Shown here one piece after another: positions 15,850 to 22,819 of a DNA stretch of 32,856 bases. The notes below the pieces were generated by a model, which saw only the letters and a program-made list of their open reading frames with translations, was not told the origin of the DNA and did not search any database. Every line of letters starts with the position of its first letter. Position 1 is the first letter of the stretch. This DNA is from Spirochaetota bacterium (GTDB taxonomy: Bacteria > Spirochaetota > Spirochaetia > Treponematales > Rectinemataceae), in NCBI GenBank assembly GCA_029265255.1, contig JAJUJQ010000014.1, forward strand, positions 1 to 32,856, in the 5' to 3' direction. Position numbers and translations under genes: made by a program.

Positions 15850-17264
15850 CCTATACGCATATCAATGAAGAAATCATCGGCGAACTTGTCCGCATCGCCG
15901 GCGAGCGGAATGTCCACCTCGACCCTGCGCGCATCGAGGCCTTTTCCCACGACGAAACCTCCAAGGAAGAATATGGCCACATGCCCGAGGTCGTCGTGAC
16001 GCCCCAGTCCACCGAAGCCGTCGCCGCCGTGGTCAAACTTGCGAACCGACATCGCATCCCCGTCACGCCCCGCGGCGCAGGAAGCGGGCTTTCGGGCGGC
16101 GCCATCCCAATCTACGGCGGCATCGTGCTGTCGCTCGAAAAGATGAACCGCGTGCGCGAAATCGACTACGAGAACCTCACCATGACCGTCGAGACCGGCA
16201 TCGTCACCAACGAGATCAACAACCTCGTCAAAGACAAGGGTCTGTTCTACGCTGGCTACCCCATGAGCCTCGAGACGTGCACGCTCGGCGGCAACATTGC
16301 GGAAAACGCTGGCGGAGGAAAGGCCATCAAGTACGGCGTGACGTCGCGCTACATCCTCGGGCTCGAATTCGTCACACCCACCGGCGAGGTCGTCTGGCTC
16401 GGGGGCAAGCTCGCAAAGGACGTAACCGGATACGACCTCGTCCACCTCATCGTCGGCTCGGAAGGCACGCTCGGCATCGCGACTGCGGCCATCATCAGGC
16501 TCATCGGTCTACCTGTTGCGAAATCCGACCTCCTCGTCCTCTTCCGCAGCCCTCAGGAAGCGATATCGACCGTCCCCATCATCCTCTCCAAAGGTCTCAT
16601 TCCCACCGCCATCGAGTTTATGGACCGTCGGAGCGTGGAGACGTCCTGTGCTTATCTGAACGAGAACCTGCCGTACGCAGCGTGCGGCGCGATGCTGCTC
16701 ATCGAGATGGACGGCCGAGACCCCGCCCTCGTCGAGCGCGAAGCCGAGGCTGTGGGAGACCTGTGCATGGAGCAGGGAGCCATCGAGGTCTATGTCGCGG
16801 ACAACCGCACGACACAGGAGCGCCTCTGGGCGATACGCCGCAACATCGCCGAGGCCTTCAAGGTCTACTGCCCCGTTCAGAGCCTCGAAGACATCGTCGT
16901 GCCGCCCGCGGCGATTCCCGCCGTCATTCCGGAACTCGATCGGATATCAGAACAGTTCGGTATCACCATCCCCTGCTACGGCCACGCGGGAGACGGAAAC
17001 TTGCACGCGACCCTCGTCAAAGCGCCCGACATGCCCATGGAGGCGTGGCGCCGCATCGAACCGGAGGCACTCACCGCGCTGTACGAAGCCATCACCAGGC
17101 TCGGCGGCAAAATCTCGGGCGAACACGGCATCGGGCTCAAGCGCAAGGCGTACATGAAAAAGTTCATGAGCCCCATCGAGCTTGCGCTTCTCAAGGCGAT
17201 CAAGCGTGCCTGGGACCCCAACCTCATCATGAATCCGGGGAAGATCTTCGATATGGAAGATTGA
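15846..17264 (+). CDS. FAD-linked dehydrogenase, GlcD/lactate dehydrogenase type
   Basis: A 472-residue flavoprotein of the VAO/PCMH fold and the normal GlcD length. The N-terminal FAD domain shows VVVTPQSTEAVAAVVKLA, PVTPRGAGSGLSGGAIP, GYPMSLETCTLGGNIAENAGG, GKLAKDVTGYDLVHLIVGSEGTLGI. The C-terminal FAD-oxidase domain has PCYGHAGDGNLHATL and GEHGIGLKRK. These proteins oxidise D-2-hydroxy acids such as D-lactate or glycolate. Translational overlap with the EtfB-EtfA fusion matches the LctBCD-type arrangement of electron-confurcating lactate dehydrogenase, in which lactate oxidation is coupled to NAD+ reduction at the cost of reduced ferredoxin. No lactate permease or racemase is nearby, so the substrate remains inferred. 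Confidence 0.9.
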   Translation: MTYTHINEEIIGELVRIAGERNVHLDPARIEAFSHDETSKEEYGHMPEVVVTPQSTEAVAAVVKLANRHRIPVTPRGAGSGLSGGAIPIYGGIVLSLEKMNRVREIDYENLTMTVETGIVTNEINNLVKDKGLFYAGYPMSLETCTLGGNIAENAGGGKAIKYGVTSRYILGLEFVTPTGEVVWLGGKLAKDVTGYDLVHLIVGSEGTLGIATAAIIRLIGLPVAKSDLLVLFRSPQEAISTVPIILSKGLIPTAIEFMDRRSVETSCAYLNENLPYAACGAMLLIEMDGRDPALVEREAEAVGDLCMEQGAIEVYVADNRTTQERLWAIRRNIAEAFKVYCPVQSLEDIVVPPAAIPAVIPELDRISEQFGITIPCYGHAGDGNLHATLVKAPDMPMEAWRRIEPEALTALYEAITRLGGKISGEHGIGLKRKAYMKKFMSPIELALLKAIKRAWDPNLIMNPGKIFDMED

Positions 17265-17341
17265 TGGCTGACGGGCAACAAAACGACAAGACTAAACTTT
17301 TGTTGGGTGTTTTCTCCATTTTTGCTATGCGCTGAGACATT

Positions 17342-17356
17342 GAATATGCTATATTC
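17342..17356. promoter_or_regulatory. Inverted repeat over the -10 of the methyltransferase gene
   Basis: GAATAT (17342-17347) and ATATTC (17351-17356) form a perfect inverted repeat with a 3-base spacer. It contains the -10-like TATATT (17350-17355), whose end is exactly 7 bases before the ATG at 17363. No Shine-Dalgarno sequence is present. A bound protein would block the promoter, so autoregulation by the methyltransferase or another factor is possible. Confidence 0.5.
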
Positions 17357-17362
17357 GATACT

Positions 17363-18418
17363 ATGGAAATCGCCAGCCACTTCGACATCAACAACAGGAT
17401 TACCCTCTATACGGGCGACTGTCTGGATTTCTTACAAGAAATACCAGACAAATCCGCAGCGCTGGTAGTAACTTCTCCACCTTACAACATCGGCAAAGAA
17501 TATGAAAAAAAGACTTCTCTAGCCTCCTATCTGGCATGGCAAGAAAACGTCATCAAGGAATGTTACAGAATTTTGAGAGAAGATGGCAGCATCTGTTGGG
17601 AAGTGGGGAACTATGTCAACAATGGAGAAATTCTACCGCTCGATATCATGCTGTTTCCCATATTCAACAGACTCGGACTTCATCTCCGCAACAGAATAAT
17701 ATGGCATTTCGGTCATGGCCTGCATTGTGCCAACAGATTTTCCGGAAGATATGAGACTATCCTGTGGTTTACAAAGACCGACGATTATATTTTCAATTTA
17801 GATAGCGTCCGCATTCCTCAAAAATACCCGAATAAGAAATATTACAAAGGGGAAAAGAAGGGTGAATTCTCGAGCAATCCTCTCGGCAAAAATCCAAGCG
17901 ATGTCTGGGAAATTCCAAATGTCAAATCGAACCATGTCGAGAAAACCATCCATCCCTGTCAATTCCCGGTGGAGCTCGTCGAGCGCCTTGTTCTCGCTCT
18001 TACCAAAGAGAATGATCTTGTCGTCGATCCTTTCAGCGGAGTAGGTTCTACCGCCATTGCAGCGCTGATGCACCACCGTAGGGCAGCGGGCTCGGAAATA
18101 GTCGAAGAATACGTAGCGATCGCGAAGCAGAGAATACGAGACGCGGAAAACGGAAAGCTCCGTATTCGGCCGATGGAAAGGCCTGTGTACGATCCACAAG
18201 AAAGTAAGGCTTATGTCCCTCCAAAAACTATCAATTTACACCAAAAAATGGCCACAGAATCCCACCTATCTCTGATGCAAAATTCTTTTTCTGGCGCCAG
18301 CCGAGCGACTCGAGCCTCGATGTGTCCATGCGGCAGTCGCGTGGGCGCGGCGCCCCTTTCGGTGGGTTCTGGTCGGGTTGGATATGATCTGCATGAAGGC
18401 CGAGCACTTTCGCCATGA
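17363..18418 (+). CDS. Orphan DNA methyltransferase, beta class (N4-cytosine or N6-adenine)
   Basis: A 351-residue amino-methyltransferase. The catalytic motif IV is TSPPY (37-41), and the AdoMet motif I DPFSGVGST starts at Asp222, C-terminal to it, which is the beta-class order. The segment between them has the conserved GSICWEVGNYV, FGHGLHCANRFSGRYE and NPLGKNPSDVWEIPNVK blocks of a widespread Type II-like methyltransferase family. SPPY does not decide between m4C and m6A. No restriction endonuclease is adjacent. The gene is more AT-rich than its neighbours, suggesting acquisition. The last ~60 residues (after about 290) lie antisense to the 3' end of the opposing gene and look unlike the family, so the original stop was probably lost. 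Expression may be leaderless. Confidence 0.9.
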   Translation: MEIASHFDINNRITLYTGDCLDFLQEIPDKSAALVVTSPPYNIGKEYEKKTSLASYLAWQENVIKECYRILREDGSICWEVGNYVNNGEILPLDIMLFPIFNRLGLHLRNRIIWHFGHGLHCANRFSGRYETILWFTKTDDYIFNLDSVRIPQKYPNKKYYKGEKKGEFSSNPLGKNPSDVWEIPNVKSNHVEKTIHPCQFPVELVERLVLALTKENDLVVDPFSGVGSTAIAALMHHRRAAGSEIVEEYVAIAKQRIRDAENGKLRIRPMERPVYDPQESKAYVPPKTINLHQKMATESHLSLMQNSFSGASRATRASMCPCGSRVGAAPLSVGSGRVGYDLHEGRALSP

Positions 18419-19199
18419 CGTTGATCATTTCGAATTTCGTATAGGAAGGAAGGCCCGAAAGCAAAAATCGGGGCATCGGCCCGAGCTCTTTGAACGTGCT
18501 GGAATCCCCCAGGTGCGCGTCGATTATCGCAAGAATCGCGCTTGCAACATCGTCGACATGGGCAGGATATCGGTGTGCCCAGTCGTCTACTTTCGACGGG
18601 ACGCGGCTTCTGAGTGCGAGTGCAATTTCCGTGACCGCAGATTCCTCGAGCGCCTCGACAGGGCCATAGAGGATGGGGATGCGCAGCACTGCTCCTGCAG
18701 GGTGCGCGTCGGTGGCTCTTTTGATGGCTGTTCCCGACTCCGCGCACCTCGCTTCTCGAAGCGTCGATTCGGCGACTCGCTCGGCTTCGAGCTTCATTCT
18801 TCCGTATTCGTTGAGGGGATTGACCGGAGAGTTGGGGAAGTAAGGAGGTGAAGTCCCATCGAACACATAATCGGTCGAAATGAGGAGCAGAAAAGCTCCT
18901 CGGGTTGCACATTCGCGGGCAATGATTTTTGTGGCATCGATATTGATGGCCCGCGCACGATCCATGTCTTTATCGACGACATCGGGGCGACGCTCGGCGG
19001 CCAGATGCACCACGATATCGGGAGAATACCGTGCAAAAACCAGCGCTACCGCGCCCTCGTCGGTCAGATCGAGCTTCTCGAGCGGCGGCCTTGCCCTCGA
19101 AAAGGCTACTCCTTTCACTTCAAAATCGGAGCGCGCTGCCAAAAGTTTCATGAGCGAGCGACCCAACAGGCCTGACGCACCGGTGACGAGTATCTTCAT
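18231..19199 (-). CDS. RmlD/MAT2B-like NAD(P)-dependent reductase (extended SDR)
   Basis: A 322-residue extended SDR. The Rossmann loop is TGASGLLG (6-13), followed by VVHLAAERRPDVV, the LLISTDYVFDG motif (105-115) and the catalytic Tyr132/Lys136 (EYGRMKLEAE). This block is typical of dTDP-4-dehydrorhamnose reductase (RmlD) and the related regulatory subunit MAT2B. No rmlABC genes are nearby, so I would not assign rhamnose synthesis. A 24-residue Ala/Thr-rich stretch after the active site (about 147-168) is unusual. The gene's 3' end overlaps the methyltransferase tail by 188 bases. The start lacks a Shine-Dalgarno site and has TATGCT 6 bases upstream. Confidence 0.85.
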   Translation of the reverse strand: MKILVTGASGLLGRSLMKLLAARSDFEVKGVAFSRARPPLEKLDLTDEGAVALVFARYSPDIVVHLAAERRPDVVDKDMDRARAINIDATKIIARECATRGAFLLLISTDYVFDGTSPPYFPNSPVNPLNEYGRMKLEAERVAESTLREARCAESGTAIKRATDAHPAGAVLRIPILYGPVEALEESAVTEIALALRSRVPSKVDDWAHRYPAHVDDVASAILAIIDAHLGDSSTFKELGPMPRFLLSGLPSYTKFEMINVMAKVLGLHADHIQPDQNPPKGAPRPRDCRMDTSRLESLGWRQKKNFASEIGGILWPFFGVN

Positions 19200-19205
19200 A
19201 AAATA

Positions 19206-19211
19206 AGCATA
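19206..19211 (-). promoter_or_regulatory. -10-like TATGCT just before the RmlD-like start codon
   Basis: TATGCT on the minus strand ends 6 bases before the ATG at 19199 with no Shine-Dalgarno sequence between them, consistent with a leaderless transcript. The -35 region is weak. Confidence 0.35.
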
Positions 19212-19248
19212 CCATAGAGGTGGGCGATACAGAAGATCACAGTCCGCC

Positions 19249-19279
19249 GCGCATCTCTGCGCCGCTGCGCACCTCTGCG
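19249..19279. repeat. Two near-identical 13-bp direct repeats
   Basis: GCGCATCTCTGCG (19249-19261) and GCGCACCTCTGCG (19267-19279) are spaced with an 18-base period in the spacer between the RmlD-like gene and pdxS. They differ at one position. Function unknown. Confidence 0.6.
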
Positions 19280-19318
19280 GCTACTTCCTAACTTTTTTGT
19301 GATACATCCCATCCGCCC

Positions 19319-19347
19319 TTGCGTAAAGTATCTTTTTTCGCTACTGT
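19319..19347 (+). promoter_or_regulatory. pdxS: Probable pdxST promoter
   Basis: TTGCGT (19319-19324) and TACTGT (19342-19347) are separated by 17 bases, giving a leader of about 50 bases. GAGGAGA then precedes the pdxS ATG. Confidence 0.5.
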
Positions 19348-19406
19348 ATCTTTCTACAATCAGTCAACTTCCCTACTTGGACATCGAATAGCGAGGAGAT
19401 ACCAAT

Positions 19407-20312
19407 ATGGAACAGAACCTTTGGTCAAGCCGCCAGAGCGAGCAGTGGCGCATAAAAGTCGGACTCGCGGAGATGCTCAAGGGCGGCGTCATCATGGATG
19501 TCACCAACGCAGCACAGGCGAAGATCGCCGAAAAGGCGGGAGCCTGCGCCGTCATGGCCCTCGAGCGTGTCCCTGCCGACATTCGCGCGCAGGGCGGTGT
19601 CGCTCGCATGTCCGATCCTAAGATCATCAAGGAAATCCAGGACGCAGTCTCGATTCCCGTCATGGCCAAGTGTCGTATCGGGCACTTTGTGGAGGCGCAG
19701 ATTCTCGAGGCGCTCGGCGTGGATTTCATCGACGAGTCCGAGGTGCTGACTCCGGCCGACGACCGCTACCACGTCTTCAAGCACGACTTCAAAGTGCCGT
19801 TCGTCTGCGGATGCCGCGATCTGGGCGAAGCGCTCCGCCGGATCGGCGAGGGGGCGGCCATGATCCGCACCAAGGGCGAAGCCGGCACGGGCGACATCAT
19901 TGAAGCCGTGCGGCACATGCGGGCAGTGCGCGACGGCATTGCGCGCCTGGCAAGCCTTCGCGACGAGGAGCTCATGACCACGGCAAAAGAGCTTGGGGCG
20001 CCCTTCGAGCTCGTTTGGGAGGTTGCAAAGACCGGCAAACTTCCCGTCCCAAACTTCTCTGCGGGCGGCGTCGCGACCCCCGCCGATGCCGCACTGATGA
20101 TGCAGCTCGGCGCCGAGTCGGTCTTCGTCGGTTCGGGCATTTTCAAGTCCGGCAACCCCGAACGCCGCGCAGCTGCCATCGTCGCCGCAGTGGTCAACTA
20201 TAAGGACCCGAAGATCCTTGCGGAGATCTCTGAAGACCTTGGGGAGCCCATGGTCGGCATCGGCCTCGACGAGCTCGCCGAGAACCAGAAGATCGCAGGG
20301 AGAGGATGGTGA
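19407..20312 (+). CDS. pdxS: Pyridoxal 5'-phosphate synthase lyase subunit PdxS
   Basis: A 301-residue (beta/alpha)8 enzyme that makes pyridoxal 5'-phosphate from ribose 5-phosphate, glyceraldehyde 3-phosphate and ammonia supplied by PdxT. Visible hallmarks are [10 protein letters not shown] with Asp31, [27 protein letters not shown], Lys88 in [10 protein letters not shown] (pentose Schiff base) and Lys156 in [11 protein letters not shown] (second covalent site). The usual AKARIGH reads AKCRIGH here, a small oddity. Length and start fit the family, and GAGGAGA lies upstream. The last 7 bases overlap pdxT, as expected for a 12+12 subunit complex made from one mRNA. Confidence 0.98.
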   Translation: MEQNLWSSRQSEQWRIKVGLAEMLKGGVIMDVTNAAQAKIAEKAGACAVMALERVPADIRAQGGVARMSDPKIIKEIQDAVSIPVMAKCRIGHFVEAQILEALGVDFIDESEVLTPADDRYHVFKHDFKVPFVCGCRDLGEALRRIGEGAAMIRTKGEAGTGDIIEAVRHMRAVRDGIARLASLRDEELMTTAKELGAPFELVWEVAKTGKLPVPNFSAGGVATPADAALMMQLGAESVFVGSGIFKSGNPERRAAAIVAAVVNYKDPKILAEISEDLGEPMVGIGLDELAENQKIAGRGW

Positions 20313-20908
20313 ACGATCTGCGCATCGGGCTTCTGGCGTTCCAAGGAGATTACGAAGCCCACGGAAAGGCGCTTGTGCGGGCAGGCGTTGCCTCCTCGGC
20401 CATCGTCGAAGTGCGGCGCCTTTCAGACCTCGAACATGTCGATGCTCTCATCATTCCAGGCGGCGAAAGCACGGTCATGGGCATGCTCCTAGAACGCTTC
20501 GGCATGTTCGAAGCCCTCAAAACCCGCATCGAAGATGGCCTGCCCGTCTTTGCCACCTGCGCAGGCCTTATCCTACTCGCGAAGGACATCGAAGGCAGCG
20601 ACCAGACCAGGCTTGGCGTGCTTGACATTACGGTGCGGCGCAACGCCTATGGCCGCCAAATCGACAGCTTCCACTCGCCCGTGCGGACGAACATACCCCA
20701 GATAGAGATCGTCGACGGTGTGTTCATTCGTGCTCCGAAAATCACCGCTCTCGGAGAGGGCGTCGAGGTCATCGCCACCCACCGGGATGAACCCGTCATG
20801 GTGAGGCAGGGCTCGATCGTGGCCGCAACCTTCCACCCAGAGCTGCTCCCTGACGCCCCCTTACATCGTTGGTTCATTCAGTCTTTCTTGTTGAAAACGA
20901 AGGGGTAG
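20306..20908 (+). CDS. pdxT: Pyridoxal 5'-phosphate synthase glutaminase subunit PdxT
   Basis: A 200-residue class I glutamine amidotransferase that releases ammonia for PdxS. The catalytic triad is Cys85 ([11 protein letters not shown]), His177 and Glu179 (TFHPELLPD); GGESTVM (52-58) forms the oxyanion region. It starts inside the end of pdxS with GGGAGAGG just upstream. Together the two genes make the cell independent of the PdxA/PdxJ pathway. Confidence 0.98.
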   Translation: MVNDLRIGLLAFQGDYEAHGKALVRAGVASSAIVEVRRLSDLEHVDALIIPGGESTVMGMLLERFGMFEALKTRIEDGLPVFATCAGLILLAKDIEGSDQTRLGVLDITVRRNAYGRQIDSFHSPVRTNIPQIEIVDGVFIRAPKITALGEGVEVIATHRDEPVMVRQGSIVAATFHPELLPDAPLHRWFIQSFLLKTKG

Positions 20909-20997
20909 CGACAGGCCTTTCCGATATCCGAGACGCAATCCAGGCTGCTCCTATAGGGAGTTCAGGGGTGAGCTTCTCTAAGGCCTTTCTCAAAATT

Positions 20998-21432
20998 TTA
21001 GATGAAGAGGGCTGGAAGAGCGTCCTGACAAGCCGATAGTAGTAATAGGGGCATTCGGTGAAAAACTCCATTCAGGATGGTCTCTTTTAACCCCTTCATT
21101 AGCGCGATGAGCCCCTCCTTCGAAGTATCGACAACCCTAGCAATTTTATCTTCCGTGGTGCGTACGCTTTTCAAAATTGCCGACTCGAGTTCACCGTACG
21201 AGTACGCGCGGATTCTTTCGACGTTCAGAATTGTGGCGGCGCATTCCAGCGCGACGAGGAGCTTTCTCCTGTCATAGCACATATACTGAGGCCTTTTATC
21301 GAATGGTATCGAGGGGCCCGGCGCATAGGCCTTCTCGCGCTCCTCGTCGGGTTTCAAGAAATAGGAATATCCCACTAGGCGGCCAAAGGTCCGCATCGTG
21401 TCAAGGTAATAATTTTCCGAATCGTAATACAT
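20998..21432 (-). CDS. Uncharacterised 144-residue protein
   Basis: I do not recognise this protein. The start at 21432 is set by a strong GAGGAGGAAAC site just upstream; the frame is open further but lacks such a signal. The N-terminal part is tyrosine-rich (MYYDSENYYLDTM, LVGYSYFLKPDEE), followed by RPQYMCYDRRKLLVALECAATIL and a helical, amphipathic region (ELESAILKSVRTTEDKIARVV). No signal peptide or metal motif is visible, so it is probably cytoplasmic. The C-terminal LLLLSACQDALPALFI is hydrophobic. It stands alone between pdxT, which it faces tail to tail, and a divergent membrane-protein pair. Confidence 0.6.
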   Translation of the reverse strand: MYYDSENYYLDTMRTFGRLVGYSYFLKPDEEREKAYAPGPSIPFDKRPQYMCYDRRKLLVALECAATILNVERIRAYSYGELESAILKSVRTTEDKIARVVDTSKEGLIALMKGLKETILNGVFHRMPLLLLSACQDALPALFI

Positions 21433-21482
21433 TGTTTCCTCCTCAGGACGGTGTTGTGGGCAACAATGTCGTGCGCAGCAAT

Positions 21483-21499
21483 GCATGTTTACTACATGC
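21483..21499. promoter_or_regulatory. Inverted repeat upstream of the phosphatidyltransferase promoter
   Basis: GCATGT and ACATGC flank a 5-base spacer (TTACT), a perfect 6-bp inverted repeat ending 6 bases before the -35 at 21506. It could be an activator or repressor site. Confidence 0.35.
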
Positions 21500-21505
21500 C
21501 CTTTC

Positions 21506-21534
21506 TTGACGCCTATGTCAAATATATATATTTT
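21506..21534 (+). promoter_or_regulatory. Promoter of the phosphatidyltransferase-GtrA pair
   Basis: TTGACG (21506-21511) and TATTTT (21529-21534) with 17-base spacing. The leader is about 75 bases, and AAAGGAA precedes the ATG at 21616. Confidence 0.5.
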
Positions 21535-21615
21535 TAATCAGTCGCTCTGAAAATTTTAACTTTGTTTTTCATTGTGCCCAGAAAGGGCTGAAATGATAAC
21601 TGAAAGGAACGACAG

Positions 21616-22341
21616 ATGAACCAAAAACCAAAGTCGTCACTTGACGATGTGCTGCTCGCCATCTCGCAAGGCCGAAACAGAACCAACCTGTTGAAAAAAC
21701 AAGAACAGAAAACCATCGCATTCCTCGTTCAATATATTCCTTCCTGGATCAGTTCGAACATGCTGACAGGGGTCGGCTTTTTCGGAAACGTCGTCGTATT
21801 CCTGAGTTTTATTCTCGGAAAAACAGTCGATGAGAAGTTTCTTTTGATGGGCGTCGCCGGTTTTGCCATCTCGTGGTTCGGCGATTCGCTCGACGGCCGC
21901 ATCGCGTACTACCGGAATAAGCCTCGAAAATGGTATGGATTTTCACTCGACCTGGTGGTGGATTGGATAGGCATCGTGCTGGTCGGCCTCGGATTCATCG
22001 TGTACGCCCCTCAGGGGCTCTCAAAAATTCTGGGGTATGCATTCATCGTCCTCTACGGGCTTGAGATCATCATTGCGCTGCTTCGGTATAAAATCAGCGG
22101 AGAATATTCCATCGATGCAGGGAAACTGAGTCCGACCGAGGCCAGAATCGGCATTTCTCTGTTCCTGGTGCTCGAGGTGATATTCCATGGCACCCTCGTC
22201 TACATGGCAGGATTAGCCGACCTTATCCTCGCTGTTTCGAATTTTCTCGAGTTCAAGAAACTGGCGAGAATCGCCGATCAGCGCGACGAAGAAGAAAACA
22301 AGAAGAATGTATCCCAAATGCCCGACATCAAGGCGAAATAG
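21616..22341 (+). CDS. CDP-alcohol phosphatidyltransferase-like membrane protein
   Basis: A 241-residue integral membrane protein with about six hydrophobic segments and a charged C-terminal tail. The family motif D-x2-D-G-x2-A-R-x8-G-x3-D-x3-D is present in altered form: Asp90, Asp93, Gly94, Ala97, then Tyr98 where Arg is usual, then Gly108, Asp112 and Asp116. All four metal-binding aspartates are kept, so catalysis is plausible, but the missing Arg and one-residue longer spacing suggest an unusual substrate. Such enzymes join a CDP-linked lipid or polyol to an alcohol in the inner membrane. GtrA, 12 bases downstream, is typically linked to polyprenol-sugar transport, hinting at a glycolipid or cell-envelope polymer role. 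Confidence 0.75.
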   Translation: MNQKPKSSLDDVLLAISQGRNRTNLLKKQEQKTIAFLVQYIPSWISSNMLTGVGFFGNVVVFLSFILGKTVDEKFLLMGVAGFAISWFGDSLDGRIAYYRNKPRKWYGFSLDLVVDWIGIVLVGLGFIVYAPQGLSKILGYAFIVLYGLEIIIALLRYKISGEYSIDAGKLSPTEARIGISLFLVLEVIFHGTLVYMAGLADLILAVSNFLEFKKLARIADQRDEEENKKNVSQMPDIKAK

Positions 22342-22353
22342 AAAGCAGGTGCC

Positions 22354-22758
22354 ATGCTGCGTTCAATTCTGACGTTTTCTAAGGCACAGATATCCTCCTT
22401 CGTCGGAGGCGTCGTCGATTACGGGGTCATGGTGGCCCTCACCGAATTGCTGCATGTACACTACACCATTTCGATTGTCTTCGGGGGCATCGTCGGAGCT
22501 GTCGTCAATTTCAGTCTGAACAGAGCGTGGAGTTTCTATTCCAGAGAAAAACCCTACAAATATTCGGTATTTCAGCAGCTCGTCATGTTTTGTCCGGTGG
22601 TGCTCGGCAGCATCGCATTAAAATCGAGCGGAACTTTTGTGCTCACCTCGCTCACGAACATCGACTACAAGGTCACGCGGCTCGTCGTCGATGCCTTTGT
22701 GTCGATCTTCTTCAACTACATGCTGCAGAGGCACTGGATTTTCAAAAAGAGGTATTGA
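22354..22758 (+). CDS. GtrA-family membrane protein
   Basis: A 134-residue protein with four transmembrane segments and the GtrA hallmarks: SSFVGGVVDYGVMVAL near the N-terminus, GAVVNFSLNRAWSFY in the middle and FFNYMLQRHWIFKK at the end. Family members are proposed to move undecaprenyl- or dolichyl-phosphate-linked sugars across the membrane or to assist glycosyltransferases. It is co-directional with the phosphatidyltransferase-like gene and has an AGGTG site. No glycosyltransferase gene is adjacent. Confidence 0.88.
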   Translation: MLRSILTFSKAQISSFVGGVVDYGVMVALTELLHVHYTISIVFGGIVGAVVNFSLNRAWSFYSREKPYKYSVFQQLVMFCPVVLGSIALKSSGTFVLTSLTNIDYKVTRLVVDAFVSIFFNYMLQRHWIFKKRY

Positions 22759-22819
22759 ACGGAGCCCCCGTAGAGAAACCCATGCGCAGGAGCGCGCGAA
22801 TAGGGCGGCCGAAAAAAAT

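Noticed and set aside
15549..16445. A 298-residue minus-strand frame across the ETF and dehydrogenase genes
   Set aside because: It spans the junction of two well-supported plus-strand genes and has no recognisable motif or start signal.
16277..17335. A 352-residue open frame on the plus strand in another phase
   Set aside because: It lies wholly within the FAD dehydrogenase and is Arg/His/Pro-rich, the usual shadow of GC-rich coding sequence. The dehydrogenase frame has full family motifs.
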